From Prevotella sp. (GTDB taxonomy: Bacteria; Bacteroidota; Bacteroidia; Bacteroidales; Bacteroidaceae), in the NCBI GenBank assembly GCA_017412705.1, contig JAFPWS010000009.1, positions 1 to 54,966 of the forward strand: a stretch of 54,966 nt of DNA. The letters run 5' to 3'. The translations under genes were made by a program, and so were the position numbers. This document shows positions 1 to 9,992 of the stretch, piece by piece. The notes beneath the pieces were generated by a model that had not been told where the DNA came from, searched no databases, and saw only the letters and a list, made by a program, of their open reading frames with translations. The stretch's first letter is position 1. Every line of letters begins with the position of its first letter.

Positions 1-1
1 C

Positions 2-376
2 CCCGCGCCCGAAATCGTCAAAAACCTGCGATGGCTTGCAGAAAACTACCTTGAGTACATCCGCGAGAAGACAGGCCAACCCGTCATCATCAACAGCGGC
101 TACCGTTCGCCCGAGGTGAACAAGGCCGTCGGCGGTGCAACCGCCTCAATACACCTGCAGGGACTGGCCGTTGACATCAACTGCAACGGTAGTGTGCCTT
201 TGGCCGCAAACATCATCAAGTGCATCGAAGACCGCTATCTAAGCGACAGCCGGTACGGGTACCACGAGCTGTACTTGTGCGTTCGGCCCAAGACCCGCTC
301 CCTGTGGATACATCTGAGCGTCAACAAGTTAATGTGGCGCAACGGCCTGCACTGCAAGGTGTTGGTTTACAAGTAA
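2..376 (+). CDS. Peptidase M15-family protein, 5'-truncated by window edge
   Basis: The reading frame is open from the first bases, so the N-terminus lies outside the window; 124 codons plus stop are visible. The stretch INSGYRSPEVN, then SIHLQGLAVDI and near the end WIHLS is the pattern of zinc D-Ala-D-Ala carboxypeptidase-like proteins (Peptidase_M15): the His and Asp of HLQGLAVD and the His of WIHLS would be the zinc ligands. Such proteins cleave peptidoglycan peptides and in Bacteroidota often resemble phage endolysins. A GTG at 116 is not needed as a start because the conserved SGYRS motif lies upstream of it. The substrate and localisation cannot be judged from the fragment. Confidence 0.8.
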   Translation, partial: PAPEIVKNLRWLAENYLEYIREKTGQPVIINSGYRSPEVNKAVGGATASIHLQGLAVDINCNGSVPLAANIIKCIEDRYLSDSRYGYHELYLCVRPKTRSLWIHLSVNKLMWRNGLHCKVLVYK

Positions 377-641
377 TATGCAACCTAACTTATTTTACGG
401 TTTTCAGTAGTTTGTTTTGTAGTTATTTTTTTTCAGTTTGAGGCTCCCGTCCGTGAGGATAGGGGTCTTTTTGTAACCCCATCAAAACCTCGGGAAGCGT
501 GCCGAAAGCCCGCACGGGAGGGCGTTCAGGCGGGAGAAAAGGGCGAATAAAAAGTAAAAAGATTAAGTGGAAGAGTAAGGGGGGATATATATAATAAGGT
601 AAAGGGGGTAAGGGAGCGAAATGAAAATAAACCAAAATTAA
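377..641. other. Intergenic stretch without a recognised gene
   Basis: The stretch between the M15 peptidase and the next promoter is AT- and purine-rich in its second half. I see no credible coding frame on either strand and no strong terminator hairpin. Confidence 0.6.
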
Positions 642-673
642 TTTGGTTTTCTCCTTGCTTATTCGTACCTTCG
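642..673 (+). promoter_or_regulatory. Bacteroidota-type promoter of the metal-uptake pair
   Basis: TTTG at 642-645, 20 nt, then TACCTTCG at 666-673 fit the TTTG-N19-TAnnTTTG consensus with one change in the -7 element. The following GTG start is only 4 nt downstream. The region closely resembles the dcp promoter at 20159-20190. Confidence 0.75.
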
Positions 674-677
674 CGCC

Positions 678-1025
678 GTGAACACAAAGACGAGGCGAAC
701 GATAGCCGCACGCTTCCTGCTGGCGGTATTCATGGCAACAACGCTGTTGTCATCGCTTCACATCCACCCCACCTCGCTGACCGCCAACGCCGACGACTGC
801 ACGGAGTGCGTCAACCACCATTGCGGCGGGCACATCGGACAACGGACACTGACGCTGCACGACTGCGTGCTGTGCCAGTTCCTGACGCTGCCCGTAGCGG
901 TGGCCGCAGCGGTGGTGGTGGTACTGTATGCAACGCCCGGCGTGCCGGGCCGTGCCACAAGCCGTCACCATGCTGTTCGCAGGGCTTGTGGCACTATTGT
1001 CACCCGAGGGCCTCCAGCGAGGTAA
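678..1025 (+). CDS. Small Cys/His-rich membrane or periplasmic protein preceding a TonB receptor
   Basis: This is a 115-residue protein with a GTG start. It has an N-terminal hydrophobic segment (about residues 12-28), then HIHP, CTECVNHHCGGH (about 41-52) and HDCVLCQFLTLP (about 61-72), and a second hydrophobic segment. The spaced Cys and His residues suggest metal binding in the envelope. From memory, a family with the same CTEC...H.C.GH...HDCVLCQFLT pattern occurs upstream of TonB receptors in Prevotella and Bacteroides; it has no established function that I know of. It is 64 nt upstream of such a receptor, so metal uptake or sensing is the natural inference. The next methionine (residue 19) would cut the hydrophobic segment, which favours the GTG. 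Confidence 0.6.
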   Translation: MNTKTRRTIAARFLLAVFMATTLLSSLHIHPTSLTANADDCTECVNHHCGGHIGQRTLTLHDCVLCQFLTLPVAVAAAVVVVLYATPGVPGRATSRHHAVRRACGTIVTRGPPAR

Positions 1026-1044
1026 AAAGGTCAAAGGGTAAAAA
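1021..1044 (+). repeat. 8-bp tandem repeat, 3 units
   Basis: Three successive 8-mers of the form GGTAAAAA / GGTCAAAG / GGTAAAAA lie at the junction between the small Cys/His-rich gene and the TonB receptor gene; further related AAAGGTAAAA words follow up to the ATG. Confidence 0.6.
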
Positions 1045-1089
1045 GGCGAACATAAAAGGTAAAAACACTAAACGTAAAAAAGAACAAGA

Positions 1090-3285
1090 ATGAAAAGACA
1101 ACATATCATTCTGCTACTGCTGTGTGTAGGCATGGCGGTGGCAGCACAGGACGGCGGGCAACACTTGGTGCCCAACGCCCAACACTCAACGCCCAACGTC
1201 GAGGACTCCACAGACGTCTTTTTCCGCCACCTGAATCTTAACGAGCTGGTGGTGACAGGCGTTACTGGCGACACCAAGCTGAAGAACTCGACAACGCCCA
1301 TTACTATAGTGAGCGCCAAGGAACTGCGTTCCACAGCGTCTACCAATGTCATTGACGCCATTGCCAAGCAACCAGGCATGGCACAGCTGACGACAGGTAG
1401 CGGCATCTCCAAGCCTATCATCCGCGGACTGGGTTACAACCGCGTTGTTGTCATGAGCGAGGGCGTACGTCAGGAAGGACAGCAATGGGGCGACGAACAT
1501 GGTATAGAGGTAGATGGTGGAGCAGTAAGCTCTGTTGAAATCTTGAAAGGGCCTGCCTCGCTGATGTATGGCTCAGACGCCATGGCAGGCGTTGTCATCC
1601 TGCACAGCCAGCCTATCCTGCCTGAGGGTAGCCTGTGTGGCAATGCAAGCACTGAATACCAGACTAACAATGGTCTGCTGGGCTATTCGCTGAACATGGC
1701 AGGCAACCAGCAGGGCTTTGTATGGGATGCCCGCTGGAGTGGCAAGATGGCCCATGCCTATAAGAATAAGTACGACGATTATGTCCCTGGCTCACAGTTC
1801 AAGGAGATGTCAGGCCGACTGATGATAGGCCTGCAGAAACAGTGGGGCCACTCACGCCTCATCTGGACTTCACACCACCTGACGCCCAGCATCGTGGAAG
1901 GCGAGCGTGACATTGAGACAGGCAGTCTGGAGCACGAGGAAGGCTGGAGCGGTTGCCAATACGGCAAGACGCTACCTTTCCAGCAGGTGAAGCACTATAA
2001 GCTGGTGTGGGACAACTCCCTGAACTTGGAGAAAGGCTACCTGAAAGCCATCATCGGCTACCAGCAGAATCATCGCAAGGAGTTTGAGGAGGAGGAAGAA
2101 GAGCCCGAGCTGTTCCTTAAGCTACATACCACTACCTACGACTTCCGCTACCTGACCCATGAGTGGGATGGCTGGAAGCTGTCAGCAGGTCTGGGAGGCA
2201 TGTGGCAGCAGTCGCAGAACAAAGGCGAGGAGTTTCTCATCCCCAACTATCGCCTTTTCGACATAGGAGGCTACGCCACCGCCAGCAAGACGCTTAACCG
2301 CTGGACGCTGAATGGAGGTGTCAGGTATGACCACCGTTACCTGCATGGCAATGAGCTCATCGAAGACGAAGCACAGCGCTTTACAGACTTTACACGTCAC
2401 TTCAACGGGCTGACGGGTAGCTTGGGAGCTGTATGGAATGTGAACGAACACCTGAACATACGACTCAACGTGGCACGCGGTTTCCGTACTCCCAATATTA
2501 GTGAGCTGGCTTCCAACGGTGTTCATGAGGGCTCGTTGCGCTACGAGCTGGGCAACCAGCAACTCAAGGCCGAATACAGCCTGCAGGGCGACTTGGGGAT
2601 AGACTTTACCTCACGCTATTTCACCGCACAGCTGGCACTCTTTGCCAATAGAATTGACAATTATATCTATCTGAAAGGTGAAGGAACCTTCATCGACGAC
2701 AATCCTGTCTATGCCTATGCCCAGGGAGATGCCCGTCTGTTAGGCTTCGAGACTGGCGTAGACTTCCATCCCATCCACTCGCTGCACCTGGCCAACACCT
2801 TCTCGTATGTCGATGCCCAGCTGCTGCACCAGCCTGACAACATGAAATACCTCCCCTATACCCCTGCTCCACGCTGGACATCAGAGCTTAAGTGGGAGCT
2901 GGCACACCACCAGCACAGCACTATAGGTCACAACCATGAGACTGGGCACAAGCATTTCACCTCCTTCGTATCACTAAACAATATTTACATTGCGGCAGGT
3001 CTGGAGTGCTACTTCAAGCAGAGCCATGTCTTTAGTGCCGACAATACCGAGACTGCTACCCCCAGCTACACCCTTCTGAACCTGTCCTTAGGTACCGATA
3101 TTTTGTTTGGCCAGAAGAAGGTCGCCGAGTTCTACGTGACAGCCAACAACCTGCTGAACCGTGCCTACCAGAATCACCTGAGTCGTTTGAAATATGCTGA
3201 TATCAACTACGCCACAGGACGACAGGGAGTCTACAACATGGGACGCAACGTCACCTTCAAGTTAGTGATTCCCTTTGAGATTTAA
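1090..3285 (+). CDS. TonB-dependent outer-membrane receptor, probable metal uptake
   Basis: This 731-residue protein has a signal peptide (about residues 1-19), a plug domain (about 50-165, with NELVVTG, IRGLGYNRVVVMSEGVRQEG and VEILKGPASLMYGSDAMAGVV) and a C-terminal beta barrel that ends in the terminal aromatic-type strand KLVIPFEI. It lacks the N-terminal carboxypeptidase-like domain of SusC receptors and has no SusD partner, so it is not a glycan-utilisation receptor. A His-rich stretch, AHHQHSTIGHNHETGHKH (about residues 603-621), would lie in an extracellular loop and resembles zinc or other divalent-metal receptors of the ZnuD type. The preceding small Cys/His protein supports metal transport. 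The exact metal is not determinable here. Confidence 0.82.
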   Translation: MKRQHIILLLLCVGMAVAAQDGGQHLVPNAQHSTPNVEDSTDVFFRHLNLNELVVTGVTGDTKLKNSTTPITIVSAKELRSTASTNVIDAIAKQPGMAQLTTGSGISKPIIRGLGYNRVVVMSEGVRQEGQQWGDEHGIEVDGGAVSSVEILKGPASLMYGSDAMAGVVILHSQPILPEGSLCGNASTEYQTNNGLLGYSLNMAGNQQGFVWDARWSGKMAHAYKNKYDDYVPGSQFKEMSGRLMIGLQKQWGHSRLIWTSHHLTPSIVEGERDIETGSLEHEEGWSGCQYGKTLPFQQVKHYKLVWDNSLNLEKGYLKAIIGYQQNHRKEFEEEEEEPELFLKLHTTTYDFRYLTHEWDGWKLSAGLGGMWQQSQNKGEEFLIPNYRLFDIGGYATASKTLNRWTLNGGVRYDHRYLHGNELIEDEAQRFTDFTRHFNGLTGSLGAVWNVNEHLNIRLNVARGFRTPNISELASNGVHEGSLRYELGNQQLKAEYSLQGDLGIDFTSRYFTAQLALFANRIDNYIYLKGEGTFIDDNPVYAYAQGDARLLGFETGVDFHPIHSLHLANTFSYVDAQLLHQPDNMKYLPYTPAPRWTSELKWELAHHQHSTIGHNHETGHKHFTSFVSLNNIYIAAGLECYFKQSHVFSADNTETATPSYTLLNLSLGTDILFGQKKVAEFYVTANNLLNRAYQNHLSRLKYADINYATGRQGVYNMGRNVTFKLVIPFEI

Positions 3286-3340
3286 GGAAACAGAAAACTT
3301 GAAGAAAATAAACGCAAAAACAGAAAAGTCATGGATAATA

Positions 3341-3372
3341 TTTGGCTTTTCTGTTTTTTTTGTATAACTTTG
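3341..3372 (+). promoter_or_regulatory. Promoter of pepT
   Basis: TTTG at 3341-3344 and TAACTTTG at 3365-3372, separated by 20 nt, match the Bacteroidota primary-sigma consensus. The pepT ATG lies 27 nt further on, so the open frame extending upstream from 3400 would begin before the transcription start. Confidence 0.75.
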
Positions 3373-3399
3373 CATGCTATTACAACTTTAAAACAAAAA

Positions 3400-4623
3400 A
3401 TGGACATTATTGAACGATTTTTGAACTACACAAAGTTCGATACCCAGTCAAGCGAAGAGAGCGAGACTGTACCCAGTACCAGCAAGCAGCTGCTGTTTGC
3501 CGATTACCTGAAGAAAGAGCTGGAGCACGAAGGCCTTGACGACGTGGAGCTGGACGAGAAAGGCTACCTCTATGCCACGCTGAAGAGTAACATGAAGGAC
3601 GACGTGCCTACCATTGGCTTCATCTCTCACTACGACACCAGCCCCGACTGCTCTGGTGCCAACATCAAAGCACAAATTGTCTCTAACTACGACGGCTCAG
3701 ACATCCTGCTCTCTGAGGGCATTGTCTCCAGCCCGAAGAAGTTCCCCGAGCTGCTGCAGCATGTAGGCGAGGATCTCATCGTCACTGACGGCACCACTCT
3801 TTTAGGTGCTGACGACAAGGCAGGCATTGCCGAGATTGTGCAGGCCATGGTCTATCTGCAGGAACACAAGGAAATCAAGCATGGCAAGATACGCATTGCC
3901 TTCAACCCCGACGAGGAAATAGGCATGGGTGCCCATCACTTCGATGTCGAGAAGTTTGGCTGCGAGTGGGCCTACACCATGGATGGTGGCGATGTAGGCG
4001 AGCTGGAGTTCGAGAACTTCAACGCTGCCTCTGCCAAGATTACCATCAAGGGCATCAGCGTGCATCCAGGCTATGCCAAGGACAAGATGGTGAATGCCAA
4101 CCGTCTGGCAGCTGAATTTGCCAACATGCTACCTGCTGACGAGACCCCTGAGACCACCGATGGCTACCAGGGCTTCTACCACCTGCTGGGCATCCAGTCC
4201 AATGTGGAGCAGGCTAAAATGTCGTATATCCTCCGCGACCATGACAGAGACCGCTTCGAAGACCGTAAGCGCTTCATCCTACGCTGTGCAGAGCAGATGA
4301 ACAAGAAGTATGGCGAGGGAACTGTCGAGTGCATCGTCAGCGACCAATACTATAACATGAAGGAGAAGATAGATCCTCAGATGCATGTCATCGACCTGGT
4401 ACTCAGAGCCATGCAGGAGGTTGGTGTCAGTCCCAAGGTGAAACCTATCCGTGGTGGTACGGATGGTGCCCAGCTGTCTTTCAAGGGTCTCCCCTGTCCC
4501 AACATCTTCGCTGGCGGTGTCAACTTCCATGGTCCTTACGAGTTCGTCAGCATCCAGTCTATGGAGAAGGCCATGCAGGTTGTCGTCAAGATTTGTGAGC
4601 TCACTGCCCAGTACAATCAGTAA
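3400..4623 (+). CDS. pepT: Tripeptide aminopeptidase (peptidase T)
   Basis: This 407-residue M20B zinc peptidase removes the N-terminal residue from tripeptides in the cytoplasm. Metal-site motifs are SHYDTSPD (His about 77, Asp about 79), [14 protein letters not shown] (Asp about 140) and [14 protein letters not shown] (Glu about 174), with a C-terminal [12 protein letters not shown]. The start at 3400 is preferred over an in-frame ATG at 3331 because the family begins with the [17 protein letters not shown] segment and the promoter lies between the two. It may be cotranscribed with the antiporter gene 59 nt downstream. Confidence 0.93.
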   Translation: MDIIERFLNYTKFDTQSSEESETVPSTSKQLLFADYLKKELEHEGLDDVELDEKGYLYATLKSNMKDDVPTIGFISHYDTSPDCSGANIKAQIVSNYDGSDILLSEGIVSSPKKFPELLQHVGEDLIVTDGTTLLGADDKAGIAEIVQAMVYLQEHKEIKHGKIRIAFNPDEEIGMGAHHFDVEKFGCEWAYTMDGGDVGELEFENFNAASAKITIKGISVHPGYAKDKMVNANRLAAEFANMLPADETPETTDGYQGFYHLLGIQSNVEQAKMSYILRDHDRDRFEDRKRFILRCAEQMNKKYGEGTVECIVSDQYYNMKEKIDPQMHVIDLVLRAMQEVGVSPKVKPIRGGTDGAQLSFKGLPCPNIFAGGVNFHGPYEFVSIQSMEKAMQVVVKICELTAQYNQ

Positions 4624-4682
4624 ACCGAGGTAATACCAAGCTCAGTGTCAAGAACCCAAGAATAAAATAGGAGCAACAATCC

Positions 4683-6941
4683 ATGGCAGAAATACCAGCA
4701 CTTATCAACGACCTGGCCTACATCCTCATCTCGGCAGGCATCGTGACCATTATCTTCAAGAAGCTCAAGCAGCCCTTGGTGTTGGGCTACATCGTGGCAG
4801 GCTTCCTCGTAAGCCCCCACATGCCTTATACTGCCTCAGTGGTAGACACCGAGAACGTGCACCTCTGGGCTGACATCGGTGTCATGTTCCTGTTGTTCTC
4901 ACTTGGTCTCGACTTCTCGTTTAAGAAGATTCTGAAGATGGGTGCCTCGCCCATCATCTCCACCACCACCATCATCTTCTGCATGTCCATGCTGGGCGTG
5001 CTGGTAGGCAGACTCTTCGAGTGGCCCCGAATGGACTGTATCTTCCTGGGTGGTATGCTGGCCATGTCGTCAACGACCATTATCTATAAGGCCTTCGACG
5101 ACCTTGGACTGCGCCAGCAGCAATTTGCCGGCATCGTCATGTCAGTGCTCATCCTGGAAGACATACTGGCCATTGTCATGATGGTCATGCTGTCAGCCAT
5201 TGCTAGTGGCAACAATCCTGACGGAGGCCAGATGCTGGGCTCTGTAGTCAAGATAGGTTTCTTCCTCGTGCTATGGCTGGTAGTGGGTATCTTTGCTGTT
5301 CCCGAGTTCCTGCGCAGAGTCCGCAAGCTCATCAACAGCGAGGTGCTGCTCATCGTGTCATTGGGACTGTGCTGTGCCATGGCAGTGTTCTCCACCAAAG
5401 TAGGTTTCTCGTCGGCCTTCGGTGCTTTCATCATGGGTAGCATTCTGGCTGAGACCATCGAGGCAGAGCACATCGAAAAGATAGTAGAGCCTGTCAAGAA
5501 CCTCTTCGGAGCCATCTTCTTCGTGTCCGTAGGCATGCTGGTAGACCCACAGATTCTAATAGACTATGCCCTACCCATCCTTGCATTGGTACTCACCATC
5601 CTCATAGGCCAGAGCGTCTTCGGCACCATCTCCTTCATGCTGGGTGGCGAGTCGCTGAAGTCTGCCATGCGCTGTGGCTTCTCCATGGCACAGATTGGTG
5701 AGTTCTCGTTCATCATAGCCTCGCTGGGTCTTGCCTTGGACGTCATCAGCGATTTCCTCTATCCGGTGGTGGTAGCCGTATCCGTTATCACGACTTTCCT
5801 CACACCTTACATGATACGGCTTGCCACACCGGCTTATAACAGCTTGGAGAAGCGTCTGCCCAACAAGATTATCAAGCTGCTCAACCATCTGTCCATGAGT
5901 CATCCCAACACGACAGAGAAGAGCAAGTGGAAGCACCTGTTGACACAGATGGCCGTCAACACGCTGATATATTCCATCCTCACCTCGGCAGTCATTGCCG
6001 TCATGTTCACCTTCTTCCTGCCCTTCATGCGCAGCGTGCTTCCCGGCTGGGATCTGCACTGGTATGCCAACGCCATTACAGGCATCGTCACCATCCTCCT
6101 TATTTCTCCCTTCCTACGTGCCATGGTGATGAAGAAGAACCGCAGTGAGGAGTTCCGTATCCTGTGGGCAGAGAGCAACATCAACCGCCTGCCCTTGCTG
6201 TTTACCATCTTGGTGCGTATCGTCATTGCCGTAGCCTTTATCTTCTATATCTGCCACTATCTGAGCCGTCTGTCCGGCGCCATCATGATAACCATTGGTC
6301 TGGTAGCTGTAGCCCTGATGATTGTGTCACGCTCCGTCAAGCAGCGTAGCATCAAGCTGGAGCGCCTCTTCATCCTCAACCTGCGCTCTCGCGACATCGA
6401 GGCACAAGTACATGGCAAGAAGCGTCCCCTGTACGAGGGTAAGCTGCTGGACCGCGATGTACATATTTCCGAGCTGGCCATCCCCATGAACTCACAATGG
6501 ATGGGAAGCACGCTGAAGCAGTTGGATTTAGGCCGTAAGTATGGTGTTCACGTCAGCAGCATCCTGCGTGCCAACTTCCGACTGAACATCCCCGATGGCG
6601 ACTATGTCATCTTCCCTGGAGACAAGCTGCAGGTCATTGGCAGCGACGAGCAGCTTACCAAGTTTGCCCATGCTGTAGAAACAGAGGTCATTGGCGAGGA
6701 TTTCGACCTTGAGAACCGCGAGATGAAGCTGCGCCAGCTCATCCTTGGCAATGGTAGCCGTTTCATTGGCAAGACACTGAAAGAGAGTGGTATTCGCAAC
6801 CTGTACAGCTGTATGGTCATCGGTTTGGAAGAAGGCAAGGAGAATCTGTCGCCCGTCATTCCCAATCGTCGTTTCGAAGAGGGTGACATCCTCTGGGTGG
6901 TCGGCGAGATGGAATCACTCGATGCCCTGCTTAACGCATAG
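4683..6941 (+). CDS. Cation:proton antiporter, CPA2/KefB type, with two TrkA-C domains
   Basis: This 752-residue inner-membrane protein has an N-terminal Na+/H+ exchanger domain of the CPA2 family (about residues 5-390, many hydrophobic helices, FSLGLDFSFKK and FSSAFGAFIMGSILAET). A second set of hydrophobic helices follows (about 425-560). Two regulatory TrkA-C/RCK-C domains sit at about 590-665 (PMNSQWMGSTLKQLDLG) and 683-752 (GNGSRFIGKTLKESG, then EEGDILWVVGE). There is no Rossmann TrkA-N domain. The likely role is K+ or Na+ efflux coupled to protons. It lies 59 nt after pepT on the same strand and ends 25 nt before the convergent lptD stop. Confidence 0.88.
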   Translation: MAEIPALINDLAYILISAGIVTIIFKKLKQPLVLGYIVAGFLVSPHMPYTASVVDTENVHLWADIGVMFLLFSLGLDFSFKKILKMGASPIISTTTIIFCMSMLGVLVGRLFEWPRMDCIFLGGMLAMSSTTIIYKAFDDLGLRQQQFAGIVMSVLILEDILAIVMMVMLSAIASGNNPDGGQMLGSVVKIGFFLVLWLVVGIFAVPEFLRRVRKLINSEVLLIVSLGLCCAMAVFSTKVGFSSAFGAFIMGSILAETIEAEHIEKIVEPVKNLFGAIFFVSVGMLVDPQILIDYALPILALVLTILIGQSVFGTISFMLGGESLKSAMRCGFSMAQIGEFSFIIASLGLALDVISDFLYPVVVAVSVITTFLTPYMIRLATPAYNSLEKRLPNKIIKLLNHLSMSHPNTTEKSKWKHLLTQMAVNTLIYSILTSAVIAVMFTFFLPFMRSVLPGWDLHWYANAITGIVTILLISPFLRAMVMKKNRSEEFRILWAESNINRLPLLFTILVRIVIAVAFIFYICHYLSRLSGAIMITIGLVAVALMIVSRSVKQRSIKLERLFILNLRSRDIEAQVHGKKRPLYEGKLLDRDVHISELAIPMNSQWMGSTLKQLDLGRKYGVHVSSILRANFRLNIPDGDYVIFPGDKLQVIGSDEQLTKFAHAVETEVIGEDFDLENREMKLRQLILGNGSRFIGKTLKESGIRNLYSCMVIGLEEGKENLSPVIPNRRFEEGDILWVVGEMESLDALLNA

Positions 6942-6966
6942 CTTTTGGCCAACGGCCAACAGCTAA

Positions 6967-9873
6967 TCAATACCATTGTACAGCATTTGAGAAACTGCTG
7001 CGCTTATCGTACTTCAGAGCATCGGTAAGCGTGGCAGCATTGCATCGGAAGGAGAAGTTATAGCTGGTATAAGGAGCCAGCGTTATCTGGCACGACATGT
7101 TGAAGCAATGCAGGTCACGCGACAGACTGGCCGTCGTCGTAGTAATCTTCTTGTTCTCAAAGTCATAGCCCGAGCTGAAGTTGATGTTCCAGCCCTCAGC
7201 CAGACGCACATTACCCGACATGTTCAGCGTCTGCGTTATCTTATACGGATAGCGCATGGTTTCATAGTTGAAATTACCGCTGGTATTCTCACGCATATTG
7301 ATACCATACGAGAAGCGCAAATCCCACGGCAGTTCGAACTTCTTGTATCCGTCCTCGTCCGTCTCTGCTGTGACAGACTTCTTTTCGGCACCGTGCTTAC
7401 CAGCTTCCAGCTCCTTGTCGGCGTTAGTGTCCAGGCCGGTGTCGTAATCGTCATCCTCCTTCTCCTTGTCCTTATCCTTGTCTTTATCCTTTTCGTCCTT
7501 GATACCTCGTAGCTTCTTGAAGAACTTGACTATCTTCTCCGTATTCAGCTTGTAGTCGAAGGTATGCGACATACCCTGGAAACGTCCGAAACGTCCCTTG
7601 CTGTACTCGGTGCGGTTGCCGACGTAAGGGGTGGCACCTACCGAGTCGGCCTCGTAGGCATAGGTTGCAAAAACAGCATTCAGGCTGTACGTGTAGCTCT
7701 TTGTCAGCTTGATACGCAGTGTCGTGTTCAGATCGCTCCAAGGTTTCTCCTTCGCAGCCATGTTGTACGACATGCTGGCACTCAGCTCGTCAATAAGGCT
7801 TATCTTCTTGAAACCCGTAGAGTCGTCTTCCGACCTCACCTTCATCTCAACATTGTTCGACAGCGTCATGCTGATGTTACCCGCCATACCCTGACTGGGC
7901 GGACTGTACAGCGCACCTTGATAGCGGTTATACTCCACCTGCGTCACATTACCATCGGCATCAACCTTATTATAGGTACCCCAGTAGCCATAGCGCTCAG
8001 CACCGAAGTCAGGATGGTAGCTAAAGCTCACCGAGGGCTTGAACACGTGGCGGATAGCCTGTATCTTGTCGCCAAACAGCTTGCGATTAGGTACGAAGAA
8101 ACCATACAGCGTAGTCGAAGCCTGCAGGGCCATGTCCCAGTTATAGACGTTATAGAATCCCTGCACCGTGTCTACCTTCTCCTTCTGTGAGTTTTCATCC
8201 CACGAGCGGTCATATCGCTGCAAGTACATACGGTCCTGGAAGTTGAACGAGGGTGTCAGGTTCAGGTAGTTCAAGACTGTGAAGCTGGCTGACGTCCTGA
8301 TCTTGTGGTTCATACCGTTCTGCCAGTCCCGGGCCAAGTTCGATTTCATCAGCTTGTCCTCCTTGGTATTGATGCTGTTCCTCATCTCACCCGAATACTC
8401 CAGCGCAATCTTCTCGTACCAACGCTCTTCACCCACCATCTTCTTGCGACGGAAGGGATACAGACGCGCCAGGCTCCACGATACCTCAGGCAGCTGCAGG
8501 TTGATGGTAGAGTCACGCTTATTCTGCTGAACGCTAAAGGTAGAGTTCACCGTTAGCCCGATGTTCGAGAATGTCACACCCCAGTTCACTGACGACGTAC
8601 GTGTCGACTGTGCCAGCGTCTGCGGGTTATACAAGGCCGACAGGTTCTGTTGCTCGTAGCTCGTCGACGAGTAGTTCACGCTAGCTGTCAGCGTGTTGAA
8701 GGGATTGGCCTTCGGGTCCTGTCGGTGCTGCCATCGCACCTGGAAGCTCGTCTCCTTCGTATAGTCAGGCATATTCTTGTCGCCCGTCTTCGTGCTCTGG
8801 TAGTCAAAGCTGAACGTTCCGCTGAACTTATACCTCTTCTTGTAGTTTGTTAATCCTCTGATGGCCCACGAGCCCTTAGTATAGATATCACCCGTCAGCT
8901 TCAGGTCCATCTTGTCGCTGATGGCAAAGTAGTAGCCGCCATCACGCAGGTAGAAGCCTCGCGACGTCTCGTCACCGTAGGTCGGCATGATGAAACCGCT
9001 GGAGTAGCTCTTCGTGAAGGGGAAGAAGCCATAGGGTATGGCAAAGGGCAAGGGCACGTCAGCCACCACCAGGTACGTCGGGCCAAAGACCACGTCCTTG
9101 CCTGGGCGCACCTTGGCACGCGACATGGCAAAATAGAAGTCCGGATGTGGCAGGTCACACGTTGTGTAACGACCGTGGTAGAGGAACATGTCACCATTAG
9201 CATCGCGCTTCGACTTCTCTGAGGTCATATAGCCATCCTCCTGCTCCGTGTAGACATTGCTGATAAGACCTTTCTTCGTCTTGAAGTTAAACGACATGGT
9301 ATCCGTCTCGTAGGTCGTATCGCCCATCTTGAACACTGGCGTGCCATACTTCGTACCTGTTGAGTCCGCAGAACCCATGGCATAAACCAAACTCGAGTCC
9401 ATCGACATCATTATCTTGTCACTCTCCAGGTTCATGTTCTGGTATTTTACGTGCGACTTACCAAACAGGTGAGCCACCTTCGTGTCGCCCTCATAGACCA
9501 TCGAGTCCTCAGCCGTATAGTCCACAGGGGCATCAATGCCGTTCTTGCGTGTTCTGTTGATGGAGTCAGCACGCAGCGAGTCGTCAATCACCTTATTGTG
9601 CAGCCATATAGCCTTCTGCAGCGAGTCCATCAGCGAAGTGTCGTTCTTCAGCGCCATAGAGTCACCCTTCAATGAGTCGCTCTGTAGCGAGACACCCTTC
9701 TGAGCAAGTTTCTTCACGGCTCCAGAGTCCTTGCGCACAGAGTCCACCTTCGCTGAGTCTACCGACAGCGAGTCACCCACACTCCCTGCAACAGGAAAGT
9801 GCAGACGAGGCACCTCTGCCACCACGAAAATGATGACGAAAAGCCACAGAAATATGAGTGTTTTTCTTCTCAC
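6967..9873 (-). CDS. lptD: LptD-type LPS assembly outer-membrane protein
   Basis: This 968-residue protein has an N-terminal signal or anchor segment (about residues 5-20), a Ser/Asp/Lys-rich linker, an OstA-like beta-jellyroll (about 110-230, EDSMVYEGDTKVAHLFGKSH and KTKKGLISNVYTEQEDGYM) and a long C-terminal barrel with FPFTKSYSSGFIMPTYGDE. LptD inserts lipopolysaccharide into the outer leaflet together with LptE. A highly charged low-complexity insert, rich in KDKDKE, lies near residue 790. The only usable start is GTG at 9873, since the next methionine is about 70 residues later and would remove the signal. The GTG is 5 nt after a TAATTTTG element. Confidence 0.9.
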   Translation of the reverse strand: MRRKTLIFLWLFVIIFVVAEVPRLHFPVAGSVGDSLSVDSAKVDSVRKDSGAVKKLAQKGVSLQSDSLKGDSMALKNDTSLMDSLQKAIWLHNKVIDDSLRADSINRTRKNGIDAPVDYTAEDSMVYEGDTKVAHLFGKSHVKYQNMNLESDKIMMSMDSSLVYAMGSADSTGTKYGTPVFKMGDTTYETDTMSFNFKTKKGLISNVYTEQEDGYMTSEKSKRDANGDMFLYHGRYTTCDLPHPDFYFAMSRAKVRPGKDVVFGPTYLVVADVPLPFAIPYGFFPFTKSYSSGFIMPTYGDETSRGFYLRDGGYYFAISDKMDLKLTGDIYTKGSWAIRGLTNYKKRYKFSGTFSFDYQSTKTGDKNMPDYTKETSFQVRWQHRQDPKANPFNTLTASVNYSSTSYEQQNLSALYNPQTLAQSTRTSSVNWGVTFSNIGLTVNSTFSVQQNKRDSTINLQLPEVSWSLARLYPFRRKKMVGEERWYEKIALEYSGEMRNSINTKEDKLMKSNLARDWQNGMNHKIRTSASFTVLNYLNLTPSFNFQDRMYLQRYDRSWDENSQKEKVDTVQGFYNVYNWDMALQASTTLYGFFVPNRKLFGDKIQAIRHVFKPSVSFSYHPDFGAERYGYWGTYNKVDADGNVTQVEYNRYQGALYSPPSQGMAGNISMTLSNNVEMKVRSEDDSTGFKKISLIDELSASMSYNMAAKEKPWSDLNTTLRIKLTKSYTYSLNAVFATYAYEADSVGATPYVGNRTEYSKGRFGRFQGMSHTFDYKLNTEKIVKFFKKLRGIKDEKDKDKDKDKEKEDDDYDTGLDTNADKELEAGKHGAEKKSVTAETDEDGYKKFELPWDLRFSYGINMRENTSGNFNYETMRYPYKITQTLNMSGNVRLAEGWNINFSSGYDFENKKITTTTASLSRDLHCFNMSCQITLAPYTSYNFSFRCNAATLTDALKYDKRSSFSNAVQWY

Positions 9874-9878
9874 GGCTG

Positions 9879-9886
9879 CAAAATTA
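9879..9886 (-). promoter_or_regulatory. -7 element TAATTTTG of lptD
   Basis: On the minus strand TAATTTTG is followed by CAGCC and then the GTG start of lptD. A good TTTG at the -33 position is not evident. The geometry implies a 5' leader of only a few nt or none. Confidence 0.6.
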
Positions 9887-9992
9887 CAAATAATTTGCCG
9901 AATACCGCACGCCTTTTCCGCATTTAACGTAAATTATTACGAAGTCCCCACTCACTTTCTCTGCCCTCAGCTCTCTTACTTCTTAGCTCTTT

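Noticed and set aside
1090-3285. SusC-type receptor of a polysaccharide utilisation locus
   Set aside because: There is no carboxypeptidase-like N-terminal domain, no SusD partner and no glycoside hydrolase nearby.
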